DNA from: Niastella koreensis GR20-10
GTDB lineage: Bacteria; Bacteroidota; Bacteroidia; Chitinophagales; Chitinophagaceae
Direction: 5' to 3'
Assembly: GCF_000246855.1 (NCBI RefSeq)
Contig: NC_016609.1
Span: 744,001-808,000, forward strand
DNA length: 64,000 nt
In this document: piece by piece, positions 44,344 to 52,408 of the stretch
Layout of the letters: the number at the start of each line of letters is the position of its first letter
How positions within the stretch are numbered: the first letter of the stretch is position 1
Translations under genes and position numbers: made by a program
The notes under the pieces: model-generated
What the model was told of the DNA's origin: nothing
Seen by the model: the letters and a program-made list of their open reading frames with translations, nothing else
Database searches by the model: none

Positions 44344-46500
44344 TTACTGCACCTTAACCCGTTGTGTTTCTTCATCCGAAGCGGTTTGCCGGGTACGCGC
44401 CCCTTTTAATTTCTGATTGCCAAAGGTATAGTTGAGTGTCAAACGGATATTTCTTGTTTCATTCCACTGATGAAAATGTACATTCACCTCCTCGTAAATA
44501 ACTTCACCACTGGTTTTTTCGCTAAAAAGCAGATCGTTGAAATTAAGACTGACCTTAGCTTTCTTATCCCACAAGAATTTTTGAACGGCCAGGTTCACGC
44601 TTCCCATATGGTTGATTAAAATAAATTCGTTTAACAGCGCAGTAGTATAATACCCTGAAAATTCAAAACTCCAGGCAGGAGTGGGTTTATAAGCCACCTG
44701 CCAATAGGCAAGCCAGTTCCATTTAGCCCGGTCATAGGTGGCGCCCAGGTAATTGGCATGGTAATGATTATAAATAGCCTGGTTGCCGCCATACCCGGTA
44801 ATTTTCTTTCCCAGTTCGATGGGGAAATCCAGTTCTGCCACAACGTTTGTATAAGACGCCAGATTTTCCGGCGTAGTATAGGTGAGGTTTCCTACCTGGT
44901 TGGGGGCATTATCAAAAATAACATCGCGCTTTTTATTATAGCTGATTGAAAAAAATGGCTGATTCTTATACGCCAGCGAAAATTTATACTCATCGGCAAT
45001 TTCAGGTTTTAGGAGGGGATTCCCTTTTGAATAGGTGAGTGAATCAAGATATTGAATAAAGGGGTTCTGTTGCAGGTAGCCTGGTCTGTTCACCCGTTTG
45101 CTGTATTGCACCAGGGCGGATAATTGTATACTCAACTTCCGGGTTACTAAAAAGGAAGGAAACAATTGCCAGTAATTTTTATCCAGGATAAGCTGCCCCT
45201 GCATATTTCCGGTGGCAATAGTTTGTTCCGTACGTAAACCGCCCCGCAGTTCCCATTTATTAAATGTATGTTGTAATGATGCATAGGCAGCATTGATATT
45301 TTCCAGGTATTTAAAATCGGTGCTCCGGCTTTTGTCAGGTACACCATTTTGGGTAAAGCCCAGGTCGTTATTGATAATGGCTCTTCCTGATTTTATACCC
45401 ACTTCCAATTTGGAATGTTGGCCGATTGGCCGGGTATAATCGGTCTTGAACACCAGCAGGTAGACCGGGTTATGAATAATTTGCCGGCTGGGATATTTAA
45501 CACCGTTTGATAACTGGTTAACAATATCACTTGTGTTTTTGAAAGTGTATTCAGAATAATCAAGATCAATATTTAACTCATTTCCCAATGAATCAAAACT
45601 ATGTTTCCAGTTGCCGTTGACAGCTGTATTGGTTCTTTGGGCCCGCGTATAATTAAAAGTTTGAAAATTGCTTAGTGGCTGGTCGGTAACCCCATCAGAT
45701 TGCCGCGTATTGTTTTGTGCTTCATTCAATCCATTTCTTGAAAAGCCCCTTATCATAATACCAATTGTATTTTTCCTGTTTGCATAAAAGTCAATGCCGG
45801 CCCTGTAGGTATGGCTGTTATAGTAGCCGGGAGAATAATTGGATTGGAAAAACCGGTAGGAATTAATCAACCGGTCAAATTCATTATAGTCGAACTGGTT
45901 CCGGTGCAAAAAATTATAACTGGTATAAATATTAAATCTGCCCTCCCGGTGATTGATGGTAATCCCCTCGCCATGCCGGTAAAAGTTCCTGTCGGTATGG
46001 GTAGTGGCCCTGTTATATATGCCCGTTGCTGCATTCAGATTAAGGCTGCCATTTGTGCCCAGGTTAGCATTATGTTTTAAAATGAAATTGATGATGGCGC
46101 CGCCCGTTGCATCATATTTTGCGCCCGGGTTCGTAATCAATTCTATCTTTTCTATCCCGGTTGCGCTCATTTCCCGCAAAACCTGCATGATATCGGTGTA
46201 TTGAGAAACTTTACCATCTATCATGATAACCGGCACGCCTTTGCCCGCTACCATTAACTTTTCATTGATCACCAACACACCTGGTATTTTTTGTAATATT
46301 TCAAAAGCCGTTGCGCCCGCCGCGGTGGCGCTGCCTTCGATATTCACTATTAGCTTATCCGCTTTTTGTTCAAGAAAAGGTTTTTTCCCGGTAACCGTTA
46401 CCTTGTCAAGAACTGTAGCAGGAGACGACAAAGAGTCTTTTTGCTGTGCCAATAAAGAAGTAAGCGGTGTAAAGGCTAAAAGGAATAAGATCGGTTTCAT
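44344..46500 (-). CDS. TonB-dependent receptor-like outer-membrane beta-barrel protein
   Basis: The protein of 718 residues starts at ATG 46500; the TTG two codons upstream is not needed. After a signal peptide (PILFLLAFTPLTSLLAQ) comes a plug domain (ATAFEILQKIPGVLVINEKL, VPVIMIDGKVSQYTDIMQVL, IEKIELITNPGAKYDATGG) and a C-terminal outer-membrane beta-barrel of the OMP_b-brl_3 type with alternating aromatic strands (NIRLTLNYTFG near the end). The usual N-terminal carboxypeptidase-like domain is missing. These proteins often occur next to LytTR or AraC regulators, as here. The transported or sensed ligand is unknown. Confidence 0.87.
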   Translation of the reverse strand: MKPILFLLAFTPLTSLLAQQKDSLSSPATVLDKVTVTGKKPFLEQKADKLIVNIEGSATAAGATAFEILQKIPGVLVINEKLMVAGKGVPVIMIDGKVSQYTDIMQVLREMSATGIEKIELITNPGAKYDATGGAIINFILKHNANLGTNGSLNLNAATGIYNRATTHTDRNFYRHGEGITINHREGRFNIYTSYNFLHRNQFDYNEFDRLINSYRFFQSNYSPGYYNSHTYRAGIDFYANRKNTIGIMIRGFSRNGLNEAQNNTRQSDGVTDQPLSNFQTFNYTRAQRTNTAVNGNWKHSFDSLGNELNIDLDYSEYTFKNTSDIVNQLSNGVKYPSRQIIHNPVYLLVFKTDYTRPIGQHSKLEVGIKSGRAIINNDLGFTQNGVPDKSRSTDFKYLENINAAYASLQHTFNKWELRGGLRTEQTIATGNMQGQLILDKNYWQLFPSFLVTRKLSIQLSALVQYSKRVNRPGYLQQNPFIQYLDSLTYSKGNPLLKPEIADEYKFSLAYKNQPFFSISYNKKRDVIFDNAPNQVGNLTYTTPENLASYTNVVAELDFPIELGKKITGYGGNQAIYNHYHANYLGATYDRAKWNWLAYWQVAYKPTPAWSFEFSGYYTTALLNEFILINHMGSVNLAVQKFLWDKKAKVSLNFNDLLFSEKTSGEVIYEEVNVHFHQWNETRNIRLTLNYTFGNQKLKGARTRQTASDEETQRVKVQ

Positions 46501-46600
46501 GCGCAAAACAACGGCAGGCGATACGCAAAACCGAATAACCGGCAGTCAAAGGCGGCCAACTGTAGCCTTTTTCCGGTTGAAGTGCACGGTAATGGCAAAA

Positions 46601-47413
46601 TTATGCCTGAAACCATGCTTTAAAGGCCGGCGCTTTTAACCTGCTCATGGGGATTGATTGGGGGAAATGAGGCGATCCGGCTAATAGAATATTTAATTTG
46701 GAATGCTCCGCCTTCTCAAAACCCGTGATCATATTACGGTTCATTATATATTTTCTGCTAAGCCTGAAAAATAATTCCCGGGGCAATTGCTTTTCAACCG
46801 CATCCAGCGATTCATCCAAAACATGTTTTTTGCCATCAATAGTCACCAGCATGGCATAATCACCTTCAATATAGATCCCGGCAATTTCATCAAACCCAAC
46901 ATTGAAATGCTGTTTTCCTTTTTTCACTATAAACCCTTCCTGCCTTACCTGCTTTTCCTGCCGGCGCAGGTTTTCTGACGCTGCATACTGTTCATAATAA
47001 TGCAGGCCAACATAAATGCCGTTAATTACTATCGACCAGATCATAAAAATAAAAATGTCTACCCGGTAAAAGCTGACGGGTACCGGCGTATCCTTTAGAG
47101 CTGCGTTAATTGATTCGGTAGCTATAATGATGATGCTAAGTGCTGCTACGGTAGTCAGCACCAGTTGTATTATTATTCGCTTTATTGGGTTGGGAAAATA
47201 GGGCAGTTTCCGATCGAGATAAACGATGATGACACGAATCAGCCACCAGGCGGCATACCCCAGCGCTGTATCAATTAAATAAGTGACTAATGTGTGGATG
47301 CCGAATGAGATCTTTCTGTAGGTGAGATAGTAATTAAATGCATTGATGATGGGGATCGCTATAATAAAAAATGTAATATCCCTTTTTGTATTACCTGTTT
47401 TGTTTTTCGACAT
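46601..47413 (-). CDS. Membrane-anchored LytTR-family regulator
   Basis: The 270-residue protein has four hydrophobic helices (FFIIAIPIINAFNYYL, TLVTYLIDTALGYAAWWLI, IIIQLVLTTVAALSIIII, IFMIWSIVINGIYVGLHYY) and then a LytTR DNA-binding domain (residues ~155-265: GFIVKKGKQHFNVGFDEIAGIYIEGD interrupted here for length, DAVEKQLPRELFFRLSRKYI, NMITGFEKAEH). No kinase or receiver domain is present, so it would sense at the membrane and act on DNA directly. It lies 100 bp upstream of the receptor gene and probably controls it. Confidence 0.85.
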   Translation of the reverse strand: MSKNKTGNTKRDITFFIIAIPIINAFNYYLTYRKISFGIHTLVTYLIDTALGYAAWWLIRVIIVYLDRKLPYFPNPIKRIIIQLVLTTVAALSIIIIATESINAALKDTPVPVSFYRVDIFIFMIWSIVINGIYVGLHYYEQYAASENLRRQEKQVRQEGFIVKKGKQHFNVGFDEIAGIYIEGDYAMLVTIDGKKHVLDESLDAVEKQLPRELFFRLSRKYIMNRNMITGFEKAEHSKLNILLAGSPHFPQSIPMSRLKAPAFKAWFQA

Positions 47414-47551
47414 ACATCTGGTTATACTGGTAGAGAATTTCTGATTACCTGATTATTCAAAAGATAAATCAATATACGCTATCTTATTTGTTATCCACAA
47501 AACCCGCCTGCACAGATCTCCATTAATCCACAATTAATCTTTTATTACGAT

Positions 47552-47650
47552 ATGGGAAGCATTGGCAGTTACGCTGCCAACTCCTGCCACAAGGTGCGGA
47601 TCGTATTTAATACCGGTAATATAAATGTCCAGTTGCTACCGGGAAGTTGA
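47552..47650 (+). CDS. Possible 32-codon small protein
   Basis: An ATG frame encodes GSIGSYAANSCHKVRIVF and NTGNINVQLLPGS and stops 26 bp before a plus-strand terminator that has no other gene. It could be a small protein, a remnant of a larger exported protein or part of a small RNA. No similarity is recognised. Confidence 0.25.
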   Translation: MGSIGSYAANSCHKVRIVFNTGNINVQLLPGS

Positions 47651-47675
47651 GTTTTGTTAAATGAAAAGAAGTTGT

Positions 47676-47706
47676 AAAGGTCTGTAGCAATACAGGCCTT
47701 TTTTGT
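47676..47706 (+). terminator. Rho-independent terminator without assigned gene
   Basis: AAAGGTCTGTA (47676-47686) pairs with TACAGGCCTTT (47691-47701) with one mismatch (T·G), followed by TTTT. Its T run points to plus-strand transcription, though only minus-strand genes flank it. Confidence 0.7.
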
Positions 47707-47754
47707 TAATTTACGCATAACATACCTTGTTATTTATGCACCTGCATTTGGGCG

Positions 47755-48699
47755 TCAGGGTTTTAATGTTATTCGCCATTCCACCACCACCTGCCAGCCT
47801 GAAGATCGTACCTCGTTTAGTTGTGTTTGTTCCGGTTCGCCGCTGGCCAGGTAGAGCTCATCGATGCCGCGGCCGGTTTGCCATTGGGAATAGCTGCCTT
47901 TAATTCCTATTGAATGGATGTGAGAAGCGCGGTATAACAAAGCTGTGTGGATGTTTATGCCATACCCGTTGGCTGTATGCCGGAAACTCTCGGGGTGACT
48001 GAACTCCCGGATCAGGTTCCAGTTGGCGCTGGCTTTATAGCGCACCTGGTTATAACGGAAACCTGTAGCCAAATTTAATTTCTTTGTCAATCCGGTTGCG
48101 CACAAAAGCTGTGCGTATGCACCACTCCACGTCGTTTTATAGGAGCTGTTAAGATCATTAATGGGAGCGGTATTCCCAACCAGGTACAGTGATTGATGAA
48201 ACTGGCCATACCCAGCTGAAGGAGTGATCGAGAAAGTATGGGTTACCATTAAATGATAGCCCAAACCCGCCAGCCAGCGATCGGCGCCGCCCTTATTGGC
48301 ATTGAACTGCTGCGCATATACGCTGTTAGTGCGGTTGTTGCCGCCATAGTCGTTATCGGCTACTTTACCGGATAGATAGAAGGTGTGCTCATATTCGCCT
48401 TCGAGCAACCAGTGGTTGAAAAAGTTATATTGTACATGCATGCCTGATACCGGTCCGGCAACGGCTTTCCATTTGAGTTCTGACAATACATTCGGGTTCT
48501 GGCCATTGGCATTGCCCGCAATAGACCAGCGCAGGTTTTCCTGCCGGTAGCCGCCGGTTACTGATAACTGTAACTTTGCCGGTGGGTCCTGGGCCATACA
48601 GGTGTGAATACCAAAGAGGATCAATAGCGGAATAAGGCCTCCCCCCAACCCCCTCCGGTGGAGGGGGAGAATTACAACCTCGCGATAATTATTCAACAT
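47755..48699 (-). CDS. Outer-membrane beta-barrel protein
   Basis: The 314-residue protein has alternating hydrophobic and aromatic strands throughout (LQLSVTGGYRQENLRWSIAG, GMHVQYNFFNHWLLEGEYEH, WLAGLGYHLMVTHTFSITPS) and ends VVVEWRITLKP, typical for a porin-like barrel. The export signal is LIPLLILFGIHTCMAQ (to about residue 37). The n-region before it (LPLHRRGLGGG) is encoded by a GC-rich interspersed repeat (48637-48670), so the native start may once have been further downstream. Function unknown. Confidence 0.75.
   Translation of the reverse strand: MLNNYREVVILPLHRRGLGGGLIPLLILFGIHTCMAQDPPAKLQLSVTGGYRQENLRWSIAGNANGQNPNVLSELKWKAVAGPVSGMHVQYNFFNHWLLEGEYEHTFYLSGKVADNDYGGNNRTNSVYAQQFNANKGGADRWLAGLGYHLMVTHTFSITPSAGYGQFHQSLYLVGNTAPINDLNSSYKTTWSGAYAQLLCATGLTKKLNLATGFRYNQVRYKASANWNLIREFSHPESFRHTANGYGINIHTALLYRASHIHSIGIKGSYSQWQTGRGIDELYLASGEPEQTQLNEVRSSGWQVVVEWRITLKP
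48637..48670. repeat. GC-rich interspersed repeat inside a signal-peptide coding region
   Basis: The plus strand reads a C-rich tract (CCTCCCCCCAACCCCCTCC) and then GGTGGAGGGGGAGAATT; CCCCTCC pairs with GGAGGGG. Short elements of this composition are common as dispersed repeats in Bacteroidota genomes. Here it encodes the first ~20 residues of the outer-membrane protein. Confidence 0.5.
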
Positions 48700-48720
48700 A
48701 TTTAACTGGTTAACTGTAAG

Positions 48721-48795
48721 AGGGTAGACCTGTCAGGTTCGTCACCGGATCCTGAAAAATCAGATTGTCCGAACGAACCTGACAGGTCATACCCT
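48721..48795. repeat. REP-like inverted repeat between two minus-strand genes
   Basis: GACCTGTCAGGTTCGT (48727-48742) and ACGAACCTGACAGGTC (48773-48788) are perfectly complementary over 16 bp, and AGGGTA/TACCCT extend the match with a one-base bulge. The loop has 30 nt. It resembles dispersed palindromic elements and may stop or process the mRNA between the GH16 gene and the outer-membrane protein gene. Confidence 0.7.
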
Positions 48796-48802
48796 TAAAG
48801 TC

Positions 48803-50023
48803 TTACTGGTTTACGCGGAACTTCTCCCATCCGTCAATGGTAGTGCGGTTGCACGTCATGGCCTGCGCGCCATTTTCACTGCTCACAAACAATCCATTAT
48901 TTCCCTGCAGGGAAATGGTACCGTCGGAGTTGGAGATCCAGTTAAACTGTTCCCAACCACTGGCAGTTGTTCTGTTGCAGGTAATAGGATTAACACCATT
49001 CTCGCTGCTTACATATTTGCCTGTGCTTTGCAACGAAACCTTGCCATTACCGGCATCTACTACCAGGAACTGTTCCCAGCCTTGCGCGGTTGTGCGGTTG
49101 CAGGTCATAGCCTGGGTGCCGTTCTCACTGCTCACATACAAATTATTGCTGCCTTTCAGGGTGATGGTTTGTCCAATAGGCGGAGCAGAAGAGGTACTCA
49201 TGCTGTAAACCCGAACATAGTCAACCAGCATCTGCGTTGGCAGGGCGCCGTTGTTGACGGTAGAACCGGGCAGATCGCCGCCAATAGCCAGGTTAAGTAT
49301 GATGAAGAAGGGGTTGTGGAATGCGCCGGTGTTATTGATATTGTTGGCAATATTACCGGTTACATACAGGGTATTGTCAACATACCACCTGATGCTGGAA
49401 GCATCCCACTCCACTGCATACACGTGAAAATCGCCGGGATTGGTTGTGGTGCTGCTTCCATATTGCACGTGACCGCTGCCACCATCCCAGTGCATGGTGC
49501 CCAGAATGCTGTTGGATGTGTTTACATGCTCCATAATATCAATTTCACCGCAGCCAGGCCAGCCGGCGCCGGTGTTGATATTGTTACCCAGCATCCAGAA
49601 AGCAGGCCAGGTACCTTGTACCATAGGCAGCTGCATACGGGCCTCTATACGTCCGTACGTAGTGGAAAACTTACCATAGGAGGTGAGCTTGGCAGAGGTA
49701 TAAGGTTGCCCGCCCATGCTCTGTTGTTTGGCCGTGATAACCAGGTTGCCGCCTGTTACGGTGGCATTCGCGCCCTGGTAATATTCCAACTCGTGGTTCA
49801 CGTTAGGGTTTCCATTGTCGAGGTTCCAGTTGTTTGTGTTCACACCGGTGCCATCGAACTCGTCGCTCCATACGAGCTGATAAGTTACTGCCCTGGGGGT
49901 AGTAACTTCCTTTTGGGCAGAAGCGTCACCGGAATGCAAATCCTTTTTACAGGAATTAATAAAGAATGATAATGTGATGCATGCGATGGCGCATGACAGG
50001 ATGCGAAAAGATTGTTTTCTCAT
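48803..50023 (-). CDS. GH16 endo-beta-1,3-glucanase lipoprotein with fascin-like module
   Basis: The 406-residue protein has a lipobox (LSFFINSC). Residues ~45-275 form a GH16 jelly roll (LVWSDEFDGTGVNTNNWN at the start; catalytic CGEIDIMEHV with the E-x-D-x-x-E motif; FHVYAVEWDASSIRWYVD). The last ~125 residues hold three YVSSENG/CNRTT repeats like those of the chitinase. It would cut laminarin-like beta-1,3-glucan at the cell surface. It follows the GH30 gene by 13 bp, so both are made together. Confidence 0.93.
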   Translation of the reverse strand: MRKQSFRILSCAIACITLSFFINSCKKDLHSGDASAQKEVTTPRAVTYQLVWSDEFDGTGVNTNNWNLDNGNPNVNHELEYYQGANATVTGGNLVITAKQQSMGGQPYTSAKLTSYGKFSTTYGRIEARMQLPMVQGTWPAFWMLGNNINTGAGWPGCGEIDIMEHVNTSNSILGTMHWDGGSGHVQYGSSTTTNPGDFHVYAVEWDASSIRWYVDNTLYVTGNIANNINNTGAFHNPFFIILNLAIGGDLPGSTVNNGALPTQMLVDYVRVYSMSTSSAPPIGQTITLKGSNNLYVSSENGTQAMTCNRTTAQGWEQFLVVDAGNGKVSLQSTGKYVSSENGVNPITCNRTTASGWEQFNWISNSDGTISLQGNNGLFVSSENGAQAMTCNRTTIDGWEKFRVNQ

Positions 50024-50036
50024 GTTGATGGTATTT

Positions 50037-51923
50037 TTATTGATTTACTCCAAATGCTTCCCAACCACTGATGGCTGTACGATTACAGGTCATAGCCTGG
50101 GCGCCGTTCTCGCTGCTGATATAGCGGCCATTATTACCCTGCAGGGCAATGGTGCCATCGGCATTCACGATCCAGGTAAACTGCTCCCAGGCGCCAACCG
50201 TGGCCCTGTTACAGGTAATAGGGTTTACGCCGTTTTCACTGGAAACGTATTTGCCCATGCTTTGCAGCGCTATCTTGCCGCCGCCGGCATCCACTACCAG
50301 GAACTGTTCCCAGGCCTGAGCAGTTGGCCGGTTGCAGTTCATAGCCTGCGTTCCATTTTCACCACTTACATACTGACCGTTAAAACCTTTCAACGTAATG
50401 GTTTGGCCAATAGGTGCACCGCTGCCGCCGCCACCGCCGGAAGATTGCGTGCCCGTCCATTTAAACGTAGCAACGGCGCCTGCCGCGAGGGTATACGTAA
50501 AGGATTCATTACCCCATTTAACTTTGAACGATACGCTTGACCCAGATGTATTGAGTGCAAGCAATACCTTGGAGCCATCAGGATTTTTGAAGGCTACGTT
50601 CTGGATGCTTCCCGGTGTGTTGGATGAAATGCGAACCGCGCCCTGTTTTACAAATTGTGAGGCATGCGCAATAATATAATAGGCGGTGTTGCGTGAATAA
50701 GAATTACCGGAGATGGTAACAGCGCCCATACAGTTTGAACAACCGCCACTGGTATGCGGAAAATAATTGGGGTCAGCAGCCAGGTTCCATTCAAGGGCTG
50801 CCTTGCTCCAGTTCCTGGTTGAACCGATCACCACATTGTTCACGTGCCAGGAGAGGTCGCCGCCAAAATTGCCGGGGCCTCCGATGTATTGCTCGGTAAA
50901 ATAAACGTTCTTGGCAGGGAACGCATTGTGCACGGTAGTAAGCGCATCGATCTGGCCGCTGTACAGGTGAAAAGCAGAACCATCGATATACTGGTTGGCC
51001 GCGGCATCGCCCAGTACGGTGGTGGGATACTCCGGGTGGTCGCAATTATGATCATAACAGATGATTCGCGTACTGATGCCATTGTTACTGAACTGGGGGC
51101 CCAGGTAATTCTTGATGAAATTAGCCTGTTCTCCGGCCGACATGGTCATCGATGGATTGTTGTACGGGTTCATTGGTTCGTTCTGTGGACACACCGCGTA
51201 AATGTTGATGCCCTGTGCCTGCATGGCCTGGATATATTTTACAAAGTAACGTGCATAGGCATCGTAATAGGCGCTGCTGGTGTTCAGACTGCCGCCGGTG
51301 AATCCGCCGTTACCTGTTGTGCTCACCTTCATCCATACCGGGGCCGTCCAGGGAGTGGCCAGGATTTTGATGGAAGGATTGATAGCCACGATCTTCTTCA
51401 GCACCGGCACCAGGTCGGTCATTTCGGCGTTAATGTTGAAGTTGTTGAGATTTAAGTCTGTTTGGCCGGAAGGCATATCATCATAGGTAAAATCGGCCGG
51501 GCTCAGGTCAGAAGCACCGATGCTTAACCGCAAAAAGCTTGAGCCTACCTGTGAGGGACTGAAGATCTCATTCAGAAAAGCAGTTTGGTTAGCGCCCAAT
51601 CCGTTAATGAGCGAAGCGCTTCCGCCAGTGAGGGTAAACCCAAAACCATCTATGGATTGGTAAGTCACCGTTTCATCAACTGTTACAGTAACCGGGTTGG
51701 TGCCCGCATCGGCCGCAAAATTAATGGCTGCCTGTTGTTGTAACAGTTTGGATTTATCGCCGGTGGTCATCCACACATTCACTGTTTCGTTGGCTGCCCT
51801 GGCCACAGTGGGTCCCTGAGTGGGGGAGGGCGAAACATCTCGTGTACAGGAAAAAGGGATCAGTGCCGCGCATAGCAGGGTAAGGGCCTGCAACGGCCAT
51901 GATCGTTTGCTTTGAGGGAACAT
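50037..51923 (-). CDS. GH30 glycosidase lipoprotein with fascin-like module
   Basis: The 628-residue protein has a lipobox (ALIPFSC). The GH30 barrel starts with [16 protein letters not shown] and contains [13 protein letters not shown], the acid/base motif CPQNEPMNP and the nucleophile motif [10 protein letters not shown]; the C-terminal beta-sandwich of the family follows ([17 protein letters not shown]). A Gly/Ser linker leads to three YVSGENG/YVSSENG repeats (residues ~500-628). Family members act as beta-1,6-glucanase or glucosylceramidase; next to a GH16 enzyme, beta-1,6-glucan of fungal walls is the likely target. First gene of the GH30-GH16 unit. Confidence 0.92.
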   Translation of the reverse strand: MFPQSKRSWPLQALTLLCAALIPFSCTRDVSPSPTQGPTVARAANETVNVWMTTGDKSKLLQQQAAINFAADAGTNPVTVTVDETVTYQSIDGFGFTLTGGSASLINGLGANQTAFLNEIFSPSQVGSSFLRLSIGASDLSPADFTYDDMPSGQTDLNLNNFNINAEMTDLVPVLKKIVAINPSIKILATPWTAPVWMKVSTTGNGGFTGGSLNTSSAYYDAYARYFVKYIQAMQAQGINIYAVCPQNEPMNPYNNPSMTMSAGEQANFIKNYLGPQFSNNGISTRIICYDHNCDHPEYPTTVLGDAAANQYIDGSAFHLYSGQIDALTTVHNAFPAKNVYFTEQYIGGPGNFGGDLSWHVNNVVIGSTRNWSKAALEWNLAADPNYFPHTSGGCSNCMGAVTISGNSYSRNTAYYIIAHASQFVKQGAVRISSNTPGSIQNVAFKNPDGSKVLLALNTSGSSVSFKVKWGNESFTYTLAAGAVATFKWTGTQSSGGGGGSGAPIGQTITLKGFNGQYVSGENGTQAMNCNRPTAQAWEQFLVVDAGGGKIALQSMGKYVSSENGVNPITCNRATVGAWEQFTWIVNADGTIALQGNNGRYISSENGAQAMTCNRTAISGWEAFGVNQ

Positions 51924-52405
51924 GTAACGTCTTTTTAATAGTTTGGAAAATGTTACTAATCTCTAACAGCGGGTAATGCAGGGCGGGGAGTGGGAAGTAA
52001 GTCTAACGGGCTGAAACAATAAAATACTTCCACCCAATGCGGGGGCAATTGGCAAGAATCGTTCCATAATTGGCAGTTGATTTTAGTGGCGTACTGAAAT
52101 TGACACTAAAACAGGCTTTTACCAAAATAGGGAACACATCAAAACCACTACAAGGCTGTGATTTTTGAATGGCTACCCCCTCCAAACCACTACAACGGGA
52201 GATAATGTATTGACTTTAAATAATTATTATTTATCGGCCGGCCCTACAAATTACCTTTAGATTTGCTACCCGTTACACGATTATTGCCTGAAATAACACG
52301 GCTATTGGTAAAAATGCACGAATATTAAATAATATACGCTGCATGGTTAAGGTTAGTAAATTTACTGACGCGTTTACGCGTAAATATTTTAAGTGAACCT
52401 TAACC
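51924..52405. other. Divergent regulatory gap between GH30 and RHS genes
   Basis: The 482-bp gap separates the minus-strand glucanase unit from the plus-strand RHS gene. Two 12-bp direct repeats AAACCACTACAA lie at 52142-52153 and 52184-52195, spaced by four helical turns, and the right end holds the inverted repeat described at 52342-52408. No gene is seen. Confidence 0.5.
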
Positions 52406-52408
52406 ATG
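52342..52408. promoter_or_regulatory. 13-bp inverted repeat around the RHS start codon with two nested palindromes
   Basis: CATGGTTAAGGTT (52342-52354) is the exact reverse complement of AACCTTAACCATG (52396-52408), and the right arm contains the ATG start codon of the RHS gene. The 41-bp loop contains two perfect 12-bp palindromes, AGTAAATTTACT (52355-52366) and TTTACGCGTAAA (52373-52384). In RNA the outer stem would hide the start codon; in DNA the palindromes look like regulator sites. Confidence 0.6.

Larger units (their letters stand above)
47414..47754. other. Gene-poor gap with one orphan plus-strand terminator
   Basis: This 341-bp gap holds a single perfect TTATCCACA (47491-47499), a small hairpin TTGGCAG/CTGCCAA (47562-47580), a 32-codon plus-strand frame and a terminator at its end. 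No conserved gene is recognised. Confidence 0.5.

Noticed and set aside
46498-46506. TTG start two codons before ATG 46500 of the receptor gene
   Set aside because: The ATG gives a normal signal peptide and no longer start is needed.
47491-47540. Replication origin (TTATCCACA, DnaA-box-like)
   Set aside because: Only one perfect box and one weaker copy; no dnaA/dnaN neighbours and no cluster.
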